From Kryptolebias marmoratus (lineage: Eukaryota > Chordata > Actinopteri > Cyprinodontiformes > Rivulidae), in the NCBI RefSeq assembly GCF_001649575.2, contig NC_051435.1, positions 3,796,381 through 3,860,380 of the forward strand: a DNA stretch of 64,000 nt, written 5' to 3'. Below, in pieces: positions 1-14,300 of this stretch. The notes under the pieces were generated by a model. The model was given only the letters and a program-made list of their open reading frames with translations. It had not been told where the DNA came from and did no database searches. Made by a program: the position numbers and the translations under genes. How positions within the stretch are numbered: the stretch's first letter is position 1; every line of letters starts with the position of its first letter.

Positions 1-1490
1 GACCCACAAATGGGACTTAATGCACGCGACCGTTCAGACTGTCAGCCAGGTGTTGCACAATCACAGTGTTCCCCTGGTGGTGTGAAAGTAAATATACAGG
101 TCTGAATAACCATCCAAAGTGGGATTAGCAGTCCTCAGAGTACTTAGAACTGAATTGGAAACACCTTCTTTGTAACCTTCTACAGTCAGTTTAACTTTTC
201 TTACTTTTATTTTGAAGCTACGTTTCAATATTGTGCAAAATTACAATTACAGTTACAGAGAAAAATGTCCAACTTGGATATAATAGCAGGGTATGGATGA
301 CTGAGACGCGGCAGCACCATAATGTTGGGTCAGGTTTAGTCCTCCTAAAAGATAAAATTGAAAAACATCTCTCAACTAGTTCATGTTCAATGCTGCAAGC
401 TTCACCTGGAGGGCTCCCAGTAATCTCAGGTACACTCACTCCTTGTCAGGGCTATTTTCCCAGGACGCTCCCCTGGTTTCTGTGGTGGGAATGCAGTATG
501 TAGAGGAGAGAATCTCCCAAAAGACCTTTGTTCGTGGAAACCTCTCTGCAATCAGAATGCATCTTATGATGGCTGATCAGAACAAACCAGCAGTCCAGAA
601 TCAGTTTCATGAAATGCAGTGTTTTCCTCTGTATTGTAGTTGAAATTAGAAGCTTTTTATAACATTTTTTCTAAGGTGTGTTGTCTCTTTGTGCAATCAG
701 TCCTTACAGAAAGCCTAATTGTTGTCTAGGAGTGCTTCAGGAGACACTGGATGACCGATCCTTTACCTGACCACAGCAACCCAATACCACTCAGGTGGGG
801 GCTTGGATGTTTTCCAGTGTAGTGATAAAAGAGGCTTGTTATAATTTTAATGGATTGGGTGGGGTTTTTTTCTGTAAAAGGATCAATCGTTCAGATAAAC
901 AAACGCTTCCCTGCCATTACGCAGAGTGCGCTGACATCCACTCAGTCTTACTGCGACACGCCCTCCGCATTCCACTTTTATTTGACTTTAAAACACGCGA
1001 GACTGAAAATCTGATTGTGTTACTATGAATAAAAGATTTACAGCAACGGCAACAAAGAGGGAGATTGAGAGAAAGAAAGCGAGAGAGAGAGGCTGGGGCA
1101 GAACGCCAGCATGCAGATGAGCTCATTGTTGAAACAGGGATTTCCACATTTCCATGTGTGTGCCCCCATGCCATGACACAGACCTCAAAAACACGAGCTG
1201 GGAGGAAAATAGGGGCGCTCCCATACACACATCCATACACTAATATGTGGGCTTGGCGACAAACTAATCTAGACTGATGAAAATGCTTCTGTTCTATAGT
1301 TATTGTTTTAAAACACTATGGGGCTTTGTTCCAGTGAAGTCCAGGAAAGTTTGGCAGAAAACTAACAAATCGGGCAGCGCAGTAAACAAAAGTTATTCTT
1401 TATTTTATTTAACTAATGCAGCCAGACATACCCAGTGGTTACATGGACACACGGCAGGCTGAAACACGAGGAAGAGCTCTCATTTAGAGG
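1..1490. other. Upstream flank, no gene recognised
   Basis: This stretch is AT-rich and has short open frames on both strands. None has a recognisable domain, a convincing splice pattern or a neighbouring exon. A purine-rich GAGAGA-type patch lies at about 1058-1090. I see nothing I can annotate as a gene. Confidence 0.5.
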
Positions 1491-1493
1491 TAT

Positions 1494-1917
1494 GTGGATC
1501 GATCTAAATATCGATACTACAACTACAAACGTTGGTATCGGATCGCTACTATCGAGATGGGATCGATACATGAGTTTGTTTCTTCAATTTATTTAAACAA
1601 ACCAGAAGTTCAGCGTAAAAAAAGTTTTATTACTTTTTTTCTGAACAAAAACAATAAGAAAAATAAGAATGTAAATTTAAAACAATTATTTTTCACTTTG
1701 CAATGATTAGGTTTTCTCAGATTTAGTTAGTCACACTATTTTTTTTTATTATTATACTTTATACTATTATAATATTTTCTGAATTTTAAGGTGCTAATAA
1801 TCAGATAATTAACAACGGAAAGCAAAAATCAGTCATTTAATAGTCATGGAAGTATATTTAGGTTTAGGATATTGATGAAAAACCTGCAAAACTCCTCCCA
1901 TCCTGAACCTATACAGT

Positions 1918-1970
<53 letters not shown>

Positions 1971-2095
1971 TCAGGTGGACCTCCCTGGATTTTAATTAAA
2001 GACTGCCCTAAAAGGATCGGATCGATACCAGCGATACTGGACCTGCCGGTACTTGGAGTTGGATCGATACCAGACTTTGCAGGATCGCCCCGCTG
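1494..2095. repeat. GATCGATAC-rich transposon-like repeat next to cavin2
   Basis: Short motifs of the type GGATCGATAC, GGTATCGGATCG and ATCGATAC cluster at about 1497-1570 and again at 2014-2070. The DNA between them is AT-rich and contains a GT microsatellite. Clustered GGTATCGGATCGG-like motifs are familiar from non-autonomous hAT-type elements in fish. That family assignment is inference, because neither terminal inverted repeats nor a target-site duplication could be fixed by eye. The right end abuts the GC-rich cavin2 5' leader. Confidence 0.45.
1919..1968. repeat. (GT)25 microsatellite
   Basis: This is an uninterrupted GT dinucleotide run of about 25 units. It lies about 375 bp upstream of the cavin2 start codon, inside the GATCGATAC-rich repeat. 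Such tracts are usually length-polymorphic. Confidence 0.95.
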
Positions 2096-2096
2096 T

Positions 2097-2344
2097 CAGT
2101 GGGGATAGGCCTGCGCCGCGCGGTTTCCATGGCGACCTGGCCCCTCCCTTTGGCTCGCAGGGGAGGTGTTTTGAAAAGTTCACTGCGTGTTTGTGCGTGC
2201 GTGTGTCAGAGGGGCGTGGAGGCCGAAACGACTCCAAGAAGTTCCGCAGCCCGCCGTCAGTCAGCGAGCAGCTGGAGTTGGAGGCAGAAGTGGCCGACAG
2301 CTCGTTCAGGTGAAAGTTCAGGTGAGAGAGCCCACCTGTGAGCC
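2097..2344 (+). promoter_or_regulatory. cavin2: cavin2 proximal promoter / 5' UTR
   Basis: Base composition changes abruptly from AT-rich repeat to GC-rich, CpG-containing sequence just before the cavin2 ATG. That is what a proximal promoter and 5' UTR look like in a vertebrate. No convincing TATA box is visible and the transcription start cannot be placed. The repeat immediately upstream limits how much unique promoter DNA there is to about 250 bp. Confidence 0.5.
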
Positions 2345-5300
2345 ATGGAAGAAGAGGCGAGCCGCGCCGAGGCCAGCAGCGTCTCCGGCAGCACCCACAC
2401 CATCCCGCAGCAGCAGCAGCCCGAGAACACGGAGGTCTTCCTGCCCAGCCGCTCCTCCGCCCCCTCCTCCCCCACCACCCCGACCCCCATTGGCACCCTC
2501 TCCCGGCTCGGCCTGAAGAGCCCCACCAGCCCCACGGCGGCGGGGCCGAGCAGCCCCGGCCAGGTGAGCGCCATCACCGTGGTGGCGCTGCTGGACAAGC
2601 TGGTCAACATGCTGGAGTCGGTGCAGGACAACCAGCGGCGCATGGAGACGCGCCAGGGCGACCTGGAGCAGGCCGTGCGCGTGCTGCAGGGCGACGTCAC
2701 CCGCCTGACCAAGAATCACCTGGGCACCTCCGCCTGCGTCACCAAGCTGCTGGAGAGGTCCCGCAAAGTCAACGTGCACGTGAAGGAGGTGAAGGAGCGC
2801 CTGGACAGACAGGCGGTGCAGGTGAAGAAGCTGGAGTCGAACCACAACCACCTGCTGAAGAGGAACAACTTCAAGGTGCTCATCTTCCAGGTGAGGCGCA
2901 GAAAGCACCAGAAGTTAACATTTGACTTAATGATCACGAGCAGCCTCTGATTCCACCCTGACGTCATCAGCTGAGTGCGTTTTGGACTGAGGCGTCTTAT
3001 TAAGGCCATGTTGTGCAGGTGAAGGTGTGGAGCTGGGGCTAAACCTGCAGTGAGACATGAAAACTCAGGGTTGGATATGTTCAAATCATCAGTTTTAAAT
3101 CTCGTCATTTTTTATTTAAAAACATTTGAGCAAAATGAGGTTGGAGGGCCAGAAGCGGCCCCTCTGTACAGGTCAGACGTGCCCTTGATACCATCAAATT
3201 AAACCTAAAATTAAAGGCCTAGCATTCCTTAAAGGCTTAAATATCCCTGCTGTTTTTAATGCCGAAGCCAAACCTTTTTAAGTTGAAAGCTGACAGAGTT
3301 ATTATCGTTTGGGGCTGATCTTGAAAACAACGTTATGCAAGATTTCACAAGTTCTGACTTGATCTCTTTGCCCTTGGATTAGAAGTCACGGATGACTCCC
3401 GGTTACTACCACGCCAAATCGTAGCCCAGTATCTGCGTAACTGACGGCAATACAGCCACTTTTGCGTTTAGTTAGCTGTGGTGGCCATTTTGAATCAAGT
3501 TAAGATGTCCATCAAATACTTGCTTTTTTACCAGCTTGTTGAAATTCATCCACTGGTTTATGAGTTATTCTGCTAACAGACAGACAAATGAATACAGAGG
3601 CAGTTACATGATCGCCCATCTTTCATGTAGGTGGGCTACAATCAGTTGTTAAGACAATAAATTGTTGAGGAAACTTGAGAAAAGTTCATTCAAGTTCTAC
3701 TCTGGCTTTTTACTCGGTTACAACAAAGAGCGGAGTTTATTAACGGAAATAGGCTTGGTGATTTTCTTTGCCAGGTTTGTAACATTAAAAAGAAGGGAAA
3801 TGCCTGTAAATGTTGCATTTTTCTGAACAGAAATTAACGTCTAAAACAACCGTCACAAAGTGTAAGTTTATAAGCTGTGTGTTTATTCTGCTGAAGGAAT
3901 GTTGCTGCATTTCAGCCGAACGTGACAGCTCTGCTACAAGCTTGTCATCACTGGAAAAACCAAACATGTCAATCTAAAAAGGTGCAACAAGTGTGAGCTA
4001 CTTGTTGCTTCACAAGCAAAACACAACAAGTGTTTTGCTCTGACTGCTGTATTTGCAGATGATGGGATGTTGCTTACGCTGCACGTATGGTTCAGTTCAA
4101 TGTGTGTGGCCTTTCAGTCTCTAACTAAGTAAAAATGGTCCTCTGCTCACCTCTGGTGTAGAATTCTTAATGATATATTTAAAAAAGGCAGCTTTAAAGC
4201 ACAGTTCGAGGACTGACTTCGCTCTGTGGTTCATATTTGCATTCATATTTGCTTGTCATTGTAGGTGTGTTCAGGATCACATTCATTGTGCACCCAGCTG
4301 GCTCAGACAGGCTGTACATGAACGGCGCTTTATTACAACTTGCCAAACTGGACCTCAGACAGGCAGGCTAGCGTAGTAAACAACAGGAGAATCCTGCAAA
4401 AGGTGCAGGTTATGAGCCCGTTGTGTGATGCGTTTATGGGTCTCAGCAGGGCTCGTCCACATGAGCCTCTCCTACTGGGCTCGGGAGGAGAAGGGTGTGT
4501 CTGGGAATGGAGCTGCAGATAATAGAGGAGGGCTACAGACGCTGACTTTGACTAGATCTGTTTACACCCTACAGTAAGAATTCAGACAGCCACATGGGTC
4601 CAACTTTAACGGCCATTTCACACCTGTTGAGGTAAAACTCAGGAAAATAAGCCACAACATTCTCATAAACGCAAGGCTTCAAGACTAAAAGCTGTTCTGC
4701 TTGTACAGACTTATTTTGTGGACATTAAGCTATAGCTTTATTGTGGCAGGTGTTTCCTGTTGAAGCAGCTTGGACCATAAAAGCGCGTACAGGAGGACAG
4801 TTTGCTCTCCTCGTGCTCGTACATGTGCATGCCCAGGTAGAGAAAAAGGGGGGCCATTGTTGACACAGCCTGAGCTACTGAGAGCTCTTAACCACTGTTG
4901 TTATCTGGTTTCCCAGGTACTGAGGCTCTGTTGTTCAAATGCAACAGGTGCCAAGACCTTAACCTGTACGAGCCGGCTCATGTGTGTCTGCAGGCGAGGC
5001 GCCGCAGATCGATTGGCTCGAATCGCTGCTCACTTTGGTACACTTGTTGCTTGGAAAAAAGTGGGGGTGGGTGGTTTGTTCATATACTGAAATTATGTTA
5101 GCATTATCGAAGCACGTAGAAAAAGCAACCAAATCTGTCGGTCAGGCCTTGTTGGCTCTAGTTAAAAATGCATTTCTCCTTGTTCCTTCGACTGAGCGTG
5201 CAGAGTTTGAAGATTTGTGCAGTAAGGCCAGGTATGACCCCGCGGGCTTGTGTGCGCAGCGTGTGTGAGCATGCAGCTTGCCCATTGGATGGTCAGGTGT

Positions 5301-8300
5301 GTGCAGCTCCAACGGTGGTAAATGAGATGCCTGAGGGGAGGGAGTCATGAAAGAACTCAGCGCTGCCTTCTTTTCTTTTCTGCTGACTTTTATCTGTGCT
5401 CATCTCTTCCTGCTTCACCTAATCGCTTATTTTATTTTGGTCAGTTTTACCTCTCATGCTTCTCCCTTCATCTTTTTATTTAATCTCCAAACCCCAGCTT
5501 GGATCCAACTACTTTTTCCATCTGTGGTCAAGCCACCTGTCCACGTTCCCTCAAAGCTCCCACGATAGCACACGCTGCTCTTTGATAAGGCACGTTTGCA
5601 CCAGTGACCAAACTCAACACGCCGAGCTCTTTAGCTATCGGCTGTGGGGCCCTTTCTCTCTGCAGCTAAATTGATGTGAAACAGTCATCTTCCTGTATGT
5701 GACAGCTGAGGTGGAAACACAAAAGGCCTGTGGGTATCCGGGCGCTGCTGCAGGGAGCAGAGGTCCGAACCAGCTCCGGGCTGTGGCTGTGGTCGGTCAG
5801 ACAGGACAGTGATGTCTGCTGCTCTGCTGCTCTGCTGCGCAGAACAAGGACTAATGAGGGCTTAATTAACGCTGCTTGGGTCCTTGTTTGTTTAGTTTTT
5901 GTGCACCAGTGCTTTTCCTGTCTCCTCATGGCCCTGTCCTATACACCCCCCCTCCCCACACTGATTGAAACAGATAAAACATGCATAATTCCAAGCCTTT
6001 TGAGACTATTGTGTACAGCATAGAGACTCATTTGATAATTTCTTATTTCTGTTTGGAGAGGGAAGATGTTGAATCACAGATAAGTTGTATTTTGATTTGT
6101 TTTAAAGGCTCATTACCTGAGGGTCTGACCAGCACTGGAACAATTTAATTTCCTGCAAAAGTAGTTGTTTATTTCCAGATGGATTCTAATTTCCTCATTT
6201 CTTTTTTTCACAACACAAATTCATCAGACCAATTTGGTGAATCCCAACATCAGAATAAATTTGAGCGTTGTGAGAATCGAGCTGTCACTTTGCATGGTTT
6301 AGGTGTAAGAAGAGTCGATGAGATTGAAAGAGGATGATTGTTTGGATTTTTTAGGATCTCTAACCATCAAGCAGCCAGTGTGTCTCAGTGAGTCGGTCTT
6401 ATGTGCCATCAAAGAACTTTCATATCTCTTTGGGATTAAAAAAAAACAAAACAAACTACTCTGCAACCAAAACAAACACAGAGCTGCAGGAAGGAGTATT
6501 CATTCACTTTACACATTTATTAACTGAAATCGGTTTAATTTTAAACAGTTTTCCATTGATTGGTGCGTTCTGCGTCATATTTACTACAGAAGGTGAAGGT
6601 TGGAAGTGTTCGGCTGAAGTCACGCCTTTGACATTTTGTTTGCTTTGCTACCGATCGTCAGAGAGCTTTTGTGTATCCACACTTAACTAAAGGTTGGCAC
6701 TTAATCTCAGCTTTAAGAAGCAGGAAGTCAAACCTGTTCTCTTTTTTTATGTCTTTCTACTGTCCTCGAGGTCTAAGATGGAGGGAAAAACTGGTCTTCC
6801 TGTTTCCGGCCTCGCCCCAACGTTTACGTGTACTTGGTGCCTAACTCTGGTCGAAAATGTAAAAATAAATATTTGGTTTCTTTTTCTCTACTCCCATATT
6901 TTAGACTCCTTCGGCCTTTGGAAACTTTTGGAAACCAGCTTGTTTTGCAGAAACTGTACTTTGAACGGAGGCAACAGGAACCTCACAGACATACACAGCA
7001 CATGCTGGTGACATGGAGAAAAATGGTTGTTATTTCATTTGAAATGATTAAGAAATTAAAAGATAAAGTCAGAAACTGTGTTGACCAAAAACATTGATTT
7101 TGATTAAGCCGACTATTCGCAGCAGCCTTGTTCAGTATAATTTCTACTGGCCAAAACATTGATGTTCTCAATCCTGGCATTCGTTTTGTCCTTTAACCTG
7201 TCAATGCATCACGGGGGGGGGTTTACAAAATCACAGGTAGTATGTTGCACTTTCTCCCTGAATGTCCCAAAGGTGAACTTTAAACTCCAGCGACGGACGC
7301 TTTACTGCAAACCAGAGTGAGTGAGAAAACGAGCTTCCTTCCTGAAGGTATACGTAGTCATTGGGGGTTAAATACTGGAGCATAACTAGAGCTCATATTT
7401 TGTGTGCTGACTGTGGAATCAGATCCATCCCACAGGTTGGAGCAGGCCGCTGGCTGGAGGCTACAGCTTAGATGTGCTGGGTGATATATAACACCAGCTG
7501 GAAGGTGTTTCTGCCTTCAGATATGCGGCACCGAAAAGTCAGAAAGATTTACTGAAACATTTTGAAGAAAAAAAAGGTAATTAATTGTTGTTGGTTAAGC
7601 TTACGAAGCTATTGTTAACTGGATAAACCAGTTCTGCTCAGAACAAATCTTGTTCCACTTAATACTATTTAGGTCAGATTAAGTTTGCAAACCTTCAAAC
7701 TTGAGCTTAATGGTGCAAAAGAAATGCATTTATTGAAGTATTTTTAGAGATGCAAGAAGAATAAACCTGCTGTCAACCATAATATGTGTGTATTTCCTAA
7801 ATGAACAAGGATGTTTGTTTACAGCGAGAGTTCCTGCTTTGTTATCATTCTTACTTTTCCGTTGGGGTTCATTCCTCGGATAATCCTTTGGGTTTCCAGC
7901 GGATATGGAAGAACAATAAGCGAGAGATAAATATAGAGAAAAAACCTGATGAGCAGAGGTATTAAAGTGAATATTCTGTATGGTCTGTATTCGGCTGATG
8001 ACAGCAGCTCAACACTAAGTTTTGATCGGGGATTTCAGCTGCAGTTTTCAAACTGAGCGAAGTGTGCAGATGGTGTCACCTTTTCGCTTTTCTGCCTGCC
8101 CAAATTCAGGTTTGACGAGTCTGCTCGACTAGTTCGCTCTCCGAGGCAAATGCAAGTTTGTAGCTGCAGATTCCTCCAGTCAAATACCAGTTCAGCTTTA
8201 ATTACACAGAGACTCTGCATTAACAGCCACAACACATTGATTATTCAGGATCAAACAGCCGACCAAGACCAGTCAAGCTGTGTTAAATTATCTTGTTTTC

Positions 8301-11300
8301 CATTTTTGTTTGTAGTTAAAGTAAGAAGAGCACCAGACCAAAGCTGTGTGTTGACTCCCAGCTTGTGCCACGAGGAACAGGACTTCCTTTGTTTTGGAAA
8401 TGCCAAGAGTTTATTTTTAGGATGGTTTTAATTATACTATTGCTGTAAATAAGTGAACAAGGCTTGGAGTGTTGTTTTCTCCTATTTTACATTCAAATGA
8501 CAATAAAGTAAATACAAACAGAAACATATTTAAGCCCTGTCCACATGGGAACGCTGGTTTTCCAAATAATCTTTTTGTTTGTTTTTAAAAACATCCTTGT
8601 AAACACGGTATTAGAAATGTTTTCACTCTGAAATACAGAAATGTTGCAGTAACTACAGGAAAACACACTGGAAACAGGATAGAAGACGTGGACCTGAAGC
8701 TCTTAACTGTAAGAAAGAAAAAGACGAGTATAGAAAAAACAAGAGCAAAAACCAAATGTTTTTTTGTGGACTGACCACAAAGTGGAACTTCTTCTTTGTG
8801 TCAAAAAGTGACCGGGAGTCGTGTCCAAATCTGGGGACATAATGGACACTTTGAGTGAGATACAGCTGGAGGGAAGGATTTTGTTCAGTGCTCAAATATG
8901 AAACAGATTTGTTATACACAAGTGTTGGTGTTTTCCTCTTGTTTTTAATATACTGAACAAAAATATAAACAACACTTTTATTTTTACTCTGATTTTTCAT
9001 GAACTGAACTCAAATCTAAGACTTTCTATGTACACAATCAGCCTTTTTTTTCCTCAAATATTGTTCATAAATTAGTATAAATCTGCGTTAGTGAGCACTT
9101 CTCCTTTGCCGGGGTGATCCATCCACCTCAGGTGTGGCGTATCAAGATGCTGATTAGAAGGCATGATTACTGCACAGGTGTGCCTTAGGATGACCACAAT
9201 AAAAGGTCACTCTAAAATATACAGATTTACACTAACTTGTGAACAATATTTGAGAGAAAAAGGCGTATTATGTGCATAGAAAAAGTCTTAGATCATTGAG
9301 TTCAGCTCCTGAAAAATGGGAGTAAAACTAAAAGTGTTTAATTTATATTTTTGTTCAGTGTATTTTTTTCTGCAATGTTTGCTTTTGTCTTTTTGCTGAC
9401 AGTTAAAATGATATAAAACATTTTCTTTTATTTGCTCAGTTATTCATCAGCCTTGTCTGTCTGTTGGAAAAATGCAGTAAAATCTGTTGTTATGTCTGTC
9501 ATGTTGGGGCTCGTGGGTTAGGTCAGAGGTGAATCTATAACATCATCGTGTTTAGGCTGTCCACACAAAAACACAAAGATGGCGTTTCAAGATTTAATAA
9601 CTCTGGAACCTGGTTTCCAAAAATGCACTTCAGGGGCTCCTAAAATGCCTCAAAGCTGAAAAAAACTAAAAATGAATGAAAATAATAATCTTTGCACGTT
9701 CACAAAACGCCGTCCACGTGTGGATTCTGGATTTTTATGTTCTTTACACTGATGTCAGGCAAAGGAAACAACTGTTTTGTTTGTTTGTTCCCAGTGTTTC
9801 CTTTTCATTTTTTTTCCTAAATCATGAAAATATAAATTGTCACAATGATTTCCTGATTCTTTTACGATGGATACGCATGCCCTTTAACCTTTCTGTAGAG
9901 AATAAACAATGAGGAATTGTAAGCAGACTTATCTCTGCGCTGCCTTTATCAAACAATGACTCAGATATGAAGGAGAATGGGTCTGAGCTGCCAGATCTCT
10001 GAGGATTTGAACATGAGCACAACAAAATGGGATTTGCATTGTCAGAACAGCAGAACCTGGAGCCGTAAATGTGCTGGAAGCTCACAGTGACTCTGTGAAG
10101 AAGGATGGAAGGAATCCACAGCAAAGGTTAGGAGCAGAACGAGATGGGAAAGTTTACTGATGCAATCTGGTTGATGAAGAAAGGCAGAGACTCACATACT
10201 GGAGCTCTTAGTCAGCCATGACATTACAAGTCTAAGAAAATAAAATGCATCATAGTCCAAAGTGTGTTATAAACTGTAAATTACAAGTTGTCCTGAGAGG
10301 GTTTTCCTCATGACCTGGGATAATAACGGTGGCCTTTCTGGGATTACAGCAGTCTCCATTTTACCATCGTGTCAGCATGGCTTCACGTCTGTCCTGTGAT
10401 CAGGCGGGGTAAACATGCTGTTTTCTTTCACTGTGACAGAAATGGGAGGGGTGTGAAGGTAAAAGAATGCCCAAACTTGTTATGCAAAGGTTTGTGGGTA
10501 ATATGCCAAGAGGCACGTCTCAGAATTGGCATGGCGTTGTTAAAGAGAGATTTATTACGATGTTTAGATTCCCAGGTTGGCCGTTCAGAGGTATGGGACT
10601 TTAAGATGTCAATGTTGGGATAAAAGCTTCCATGCACTGCGGAGTACATGAGTTTATCATGTTTTGGGTTAGCACAGACCAATGACAAATCTGAGTTTTA
10701 TTTGCTTTCCTTCCTCCTTCCTTCCTGTATCCGCAGATGGCTCTTCTTGCAGTCTGGGTGTGTGTGGTGGTGGTGGTGTTGGGGGGGTGTTGTGCAACAA
10801 GCCCAGCAGGTCTCTGTGCTCTTCACTGGGAAAGATGTGCTGTAATCAAAGCATATGCAGATGAGGGGAAATTTGCACGAGTTTCAGGCGGAGAAGGTGG
10901 AGCAGCCATTGTTCCCTGACTGGATGGGCCAGGAGCTGCCGTGTGACACAGAGTGGATCAGTTCACACTTTAAATCAGCTGGATTGTGTTGCAGATAGTT
11001 TATAAAAAGACGAAAAACCACAAACCTGTTCTTCTTTTTTCCTCTTTGTTTATTATTGTAACTCAAGTTTTTTTGTTTCTTCACTCCCATTAAAGAGCTC
11101 CAGGAAACATATCAGTAATAATTGTCAGCACATAAAATACAATTCTGTGTGATGATGTCGCTTTAATTGGTGAATTCCTTGCTGGAGGCACTTACTGTAA
11201 CCAACACACCTGTACCAACCTCACTTTGTAGGATTAAGGGAACCTCCATTTACTGTAGGAAGGACCAAGAAGCCACACCTGAGTAACAGATTAACCCACT

Positions 11301-14300
11301 GAAACGAAAAGGTAAACCTGGAACTTCCTGTTTGTTATACGTGTTCACTGATTAGATCATTTATCAGCTTTTGTAGCAAAATAAGACTAAAATAAGGGAC
11401 TGATTAAGTGAGCAGATGAAAATTTGATAATTTTTTGACTTTTACAAAAACTTCCCAAAACAAAAAACACTTTAGGTTTAAATCAGTCCACTTTCTTCCA
11501 CTTTTTTTGTCTTTCTTGTGTGTGATAGCCTGCTAAGTATTCTACTTGTTGTAGATAGCTTTTTAAATGGTCTCAGTTTGGAGAAATAGTTTAACCATGA
11601 CAGGACTGATGAGCTAACCAGCACTAATACCGCTGCCGTCTAAAGACTGTAATTGAACTACCTGTTAGCCCATCAGTCCTGTCAGGATTAAACTCTTTCT
11701 CCAAATTCAGGTTCAAGAAGTTATCTACAAGATATAACTTCCAACATTTACAAAAAAAGCCACTTCAGAACGGTTGAACCTTTCCTCTAAGGTTACAGCA
11801 GCCTTCGTAGGTGAGGTTAAAAGGAAACCAACACCAGTTAAAGGTCTGGGCACACCTACTCATTCAAAATAAATAGGTAGGTGTGCGTAGAAATAAAGAT
11901 GAACTAGAAAAAAAAGCCTAAATAAAGGTATACTGTTACAGATCGAGTCATTCACTTGGTAACGTGAGCCCATGTTTTTTTTTCTTGACTTAGTTTCAAT
12001 CCTTGTGCCCCACCCTGATGGCTCTGTTTAAGCAGCGTAACAGACTCTAAAGAACTGCCTGGCTTTTAGTCCTGCAATTAGATGGCAGTTCTACCACAGA
12101 ACGGATAAATACCACCTTGAACTGCATTACATAACAGCACAAAATAACTCTGAAGTACGGACCCTTTATTCCACGTTCAACTCGCTGTCACACCAAATTA
12201 TCTTTGTTTTTTTTTGCACTTTTGAACACTTTTTGCCTTGAAACAATAGCTCTTGTCCAACATGGCTGCCCACATGTACAAACTGGTGGAAAGAAAAAAA
12301 AAACGATGCACATTCTCCGAGACTAATGAGTCTTTCCTCTGAAGGGATGTTAATTAACAAGGTTCCCAGGAGAAAATGCCAGAAAGCGAGGCTCCACACG
12401 CAAACAAACAGGACAGTCCTGGGTCAAACGGTACTTAGGAGAAAAATGTTTATTGTGGCTTGGATGCTGAGATGGGTGGGGGGGTTAAATTGGGGACATG
12501 GACATTTTTTCTGCAGTTTTACTATCTGAGCAGCCAAGAAAAAAAAACAAAACACATTTTTTAATATAACCACATTAAGGGGAAAAAATATTTGTATTAA
12601 AAAGCTTCTAAATGTGATATTGTCCATGTTGCAGTGATGGGAGCTGGAAACACCCTCAGCATTGTTAGTGTGCTGTCACAAGCAGCAGTGGTCAGATAAT
12701 ATTGACAGAGTGAAGCACAGATGGCATTTATCACTGGAAATCAATCCATAAAGCTGCACGGATGCAGCAGCTCCTGTATATGAAGTCAAACTGTAGGTGA
12801 TTAGTTTGGATAGTTCGGTCTCCGTCTCTGCCTCCCACAGACTTCACTCCACACAGATTACATCAAACATGTCTGAGCCGAAACCAAAAGGCTGCGGCGT
12901 GTCCCGACTGGAACCAGAGCCAATCTTTAGACACCTTTGCCCCAGCAAAGGAAGACATTTTGTCTTTATTATCAGGAAACACTTTGCTAGAGGTGAAAAG
13001 AAGCCAGTTAAGTGCAATTTCTTTTATTTATTAGGCTTTCTTGAATAAAACATCATCAGTTTTTTGACATGTTGAACTCATATATTCCTAGAGGTGAGCC
13101 TTCTGGAGTCACGTTGCAAGGCTGAACTCATTATGAGTAACACTCATGCAAGTGTTCAACAATGAGTTCTGCATGAAGGTGATCAGCAGAGCGAGCAGCG
13201 GCCATGTTTTTTCTTTTCCTTTCCCAACCTTAACACAGACCAAATACTAACGTCTTTTTATTGTATCCAAATGACATTAATGGTTATTATGAACCAAAGT
13301 AAGCTGTTGCCTAAAATAAAGCCTGACAGCGTTAACATGTTGGGACACACGGGGTGATTTCAAGCCCAAGGGTCAAAAGCAGCCTTTAAGCCCTTTTGAC
13401 ATCTTCTTACACATAAACCCCATCTTGAAATGAACTAATAAAGAAACAGGATTTTAGACATGGAGACTGTTAAAACAAGGTTTCTTCCTTCACCAGTGAG
13501 TATTTTTGTCAGGACTTTTCTGTCACAGGTTCACTATGTTTGTATGTGAGATAGTTTGTAAACAGAAGAATAAACACACAGACACAGACTATTACATGAT
13601 TGCCCAACTTTTATGACAGCGGTTGATTTAAAAAGCCCTTAAAGGGACTTCTGAGATATCTACCTGACAAACTATCCATTCAAATCATTCTATAGTTTGC
13701 AAAAATGCAAGATGTTGTCATGCAAAAGAAAACGGTCATTTGTGCTTTTTTTTTTACAAATTAAATTAAGCTCAGTTTGTGGCTCTTCAATCCCTTTAAC
13801 TCGGTCAAAATGTCCCTTTGAAAGAAATTAATTTTAACTCGTCAACCTTGTTTTGATATTTTTCTCCTGCATTCTTTAAAACCCTGAAGCTTTTGTCTTT
13901 TACCCCCCTCCTCTTTAAAATATGTCCTCATTCTTTTCTTTTATTTATTTTTTGATACTGTGCCCTTTTATCAGAACGCGCTGACAGATTTATTAGCATT
14001 AGGATGGAGATAACACACATGCTTGGCCCACAGCTGCATGTTTGAGATTATTTCTGGAGATATCAGGTGTCTGCAAGGTTGGCTTAAAAACAACAAGGTG
14101 TGTGTGGGATAAATGAGTAAATCAGTGTTTGGTTCAAACCAAGTAAAACTCCTTGATGGGTTACATTCATACATTAGTGATGCAAAGCTTGTTTGAATAA
14201 ATTGAGTTTGATAGTAACAGAACTGATTGATATAAATTTTAATTATGGGCTGCCTACAGCTGCATGTGCTTGTTTGTCTGCACTGTTAGCACAATATCTC

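Noticed and set aside
2257..2908. Long minus-strand frames (151 and 196 codons) opposite cavin2 exon 1
   Set aside because: They are shadows of a GC-rich coding exon. They are low-complexity and show no domain or splice pattern.
5808..5842. Repeated CTGCTCTG units as a possible minisatellite
   Set aside because: Only about three to four imperfect units, too short to call.
12424..12627. Small minus-strand frame in cavin2 intron 1
   Set aside because: An AT-rich chance frame with no start context or domain.
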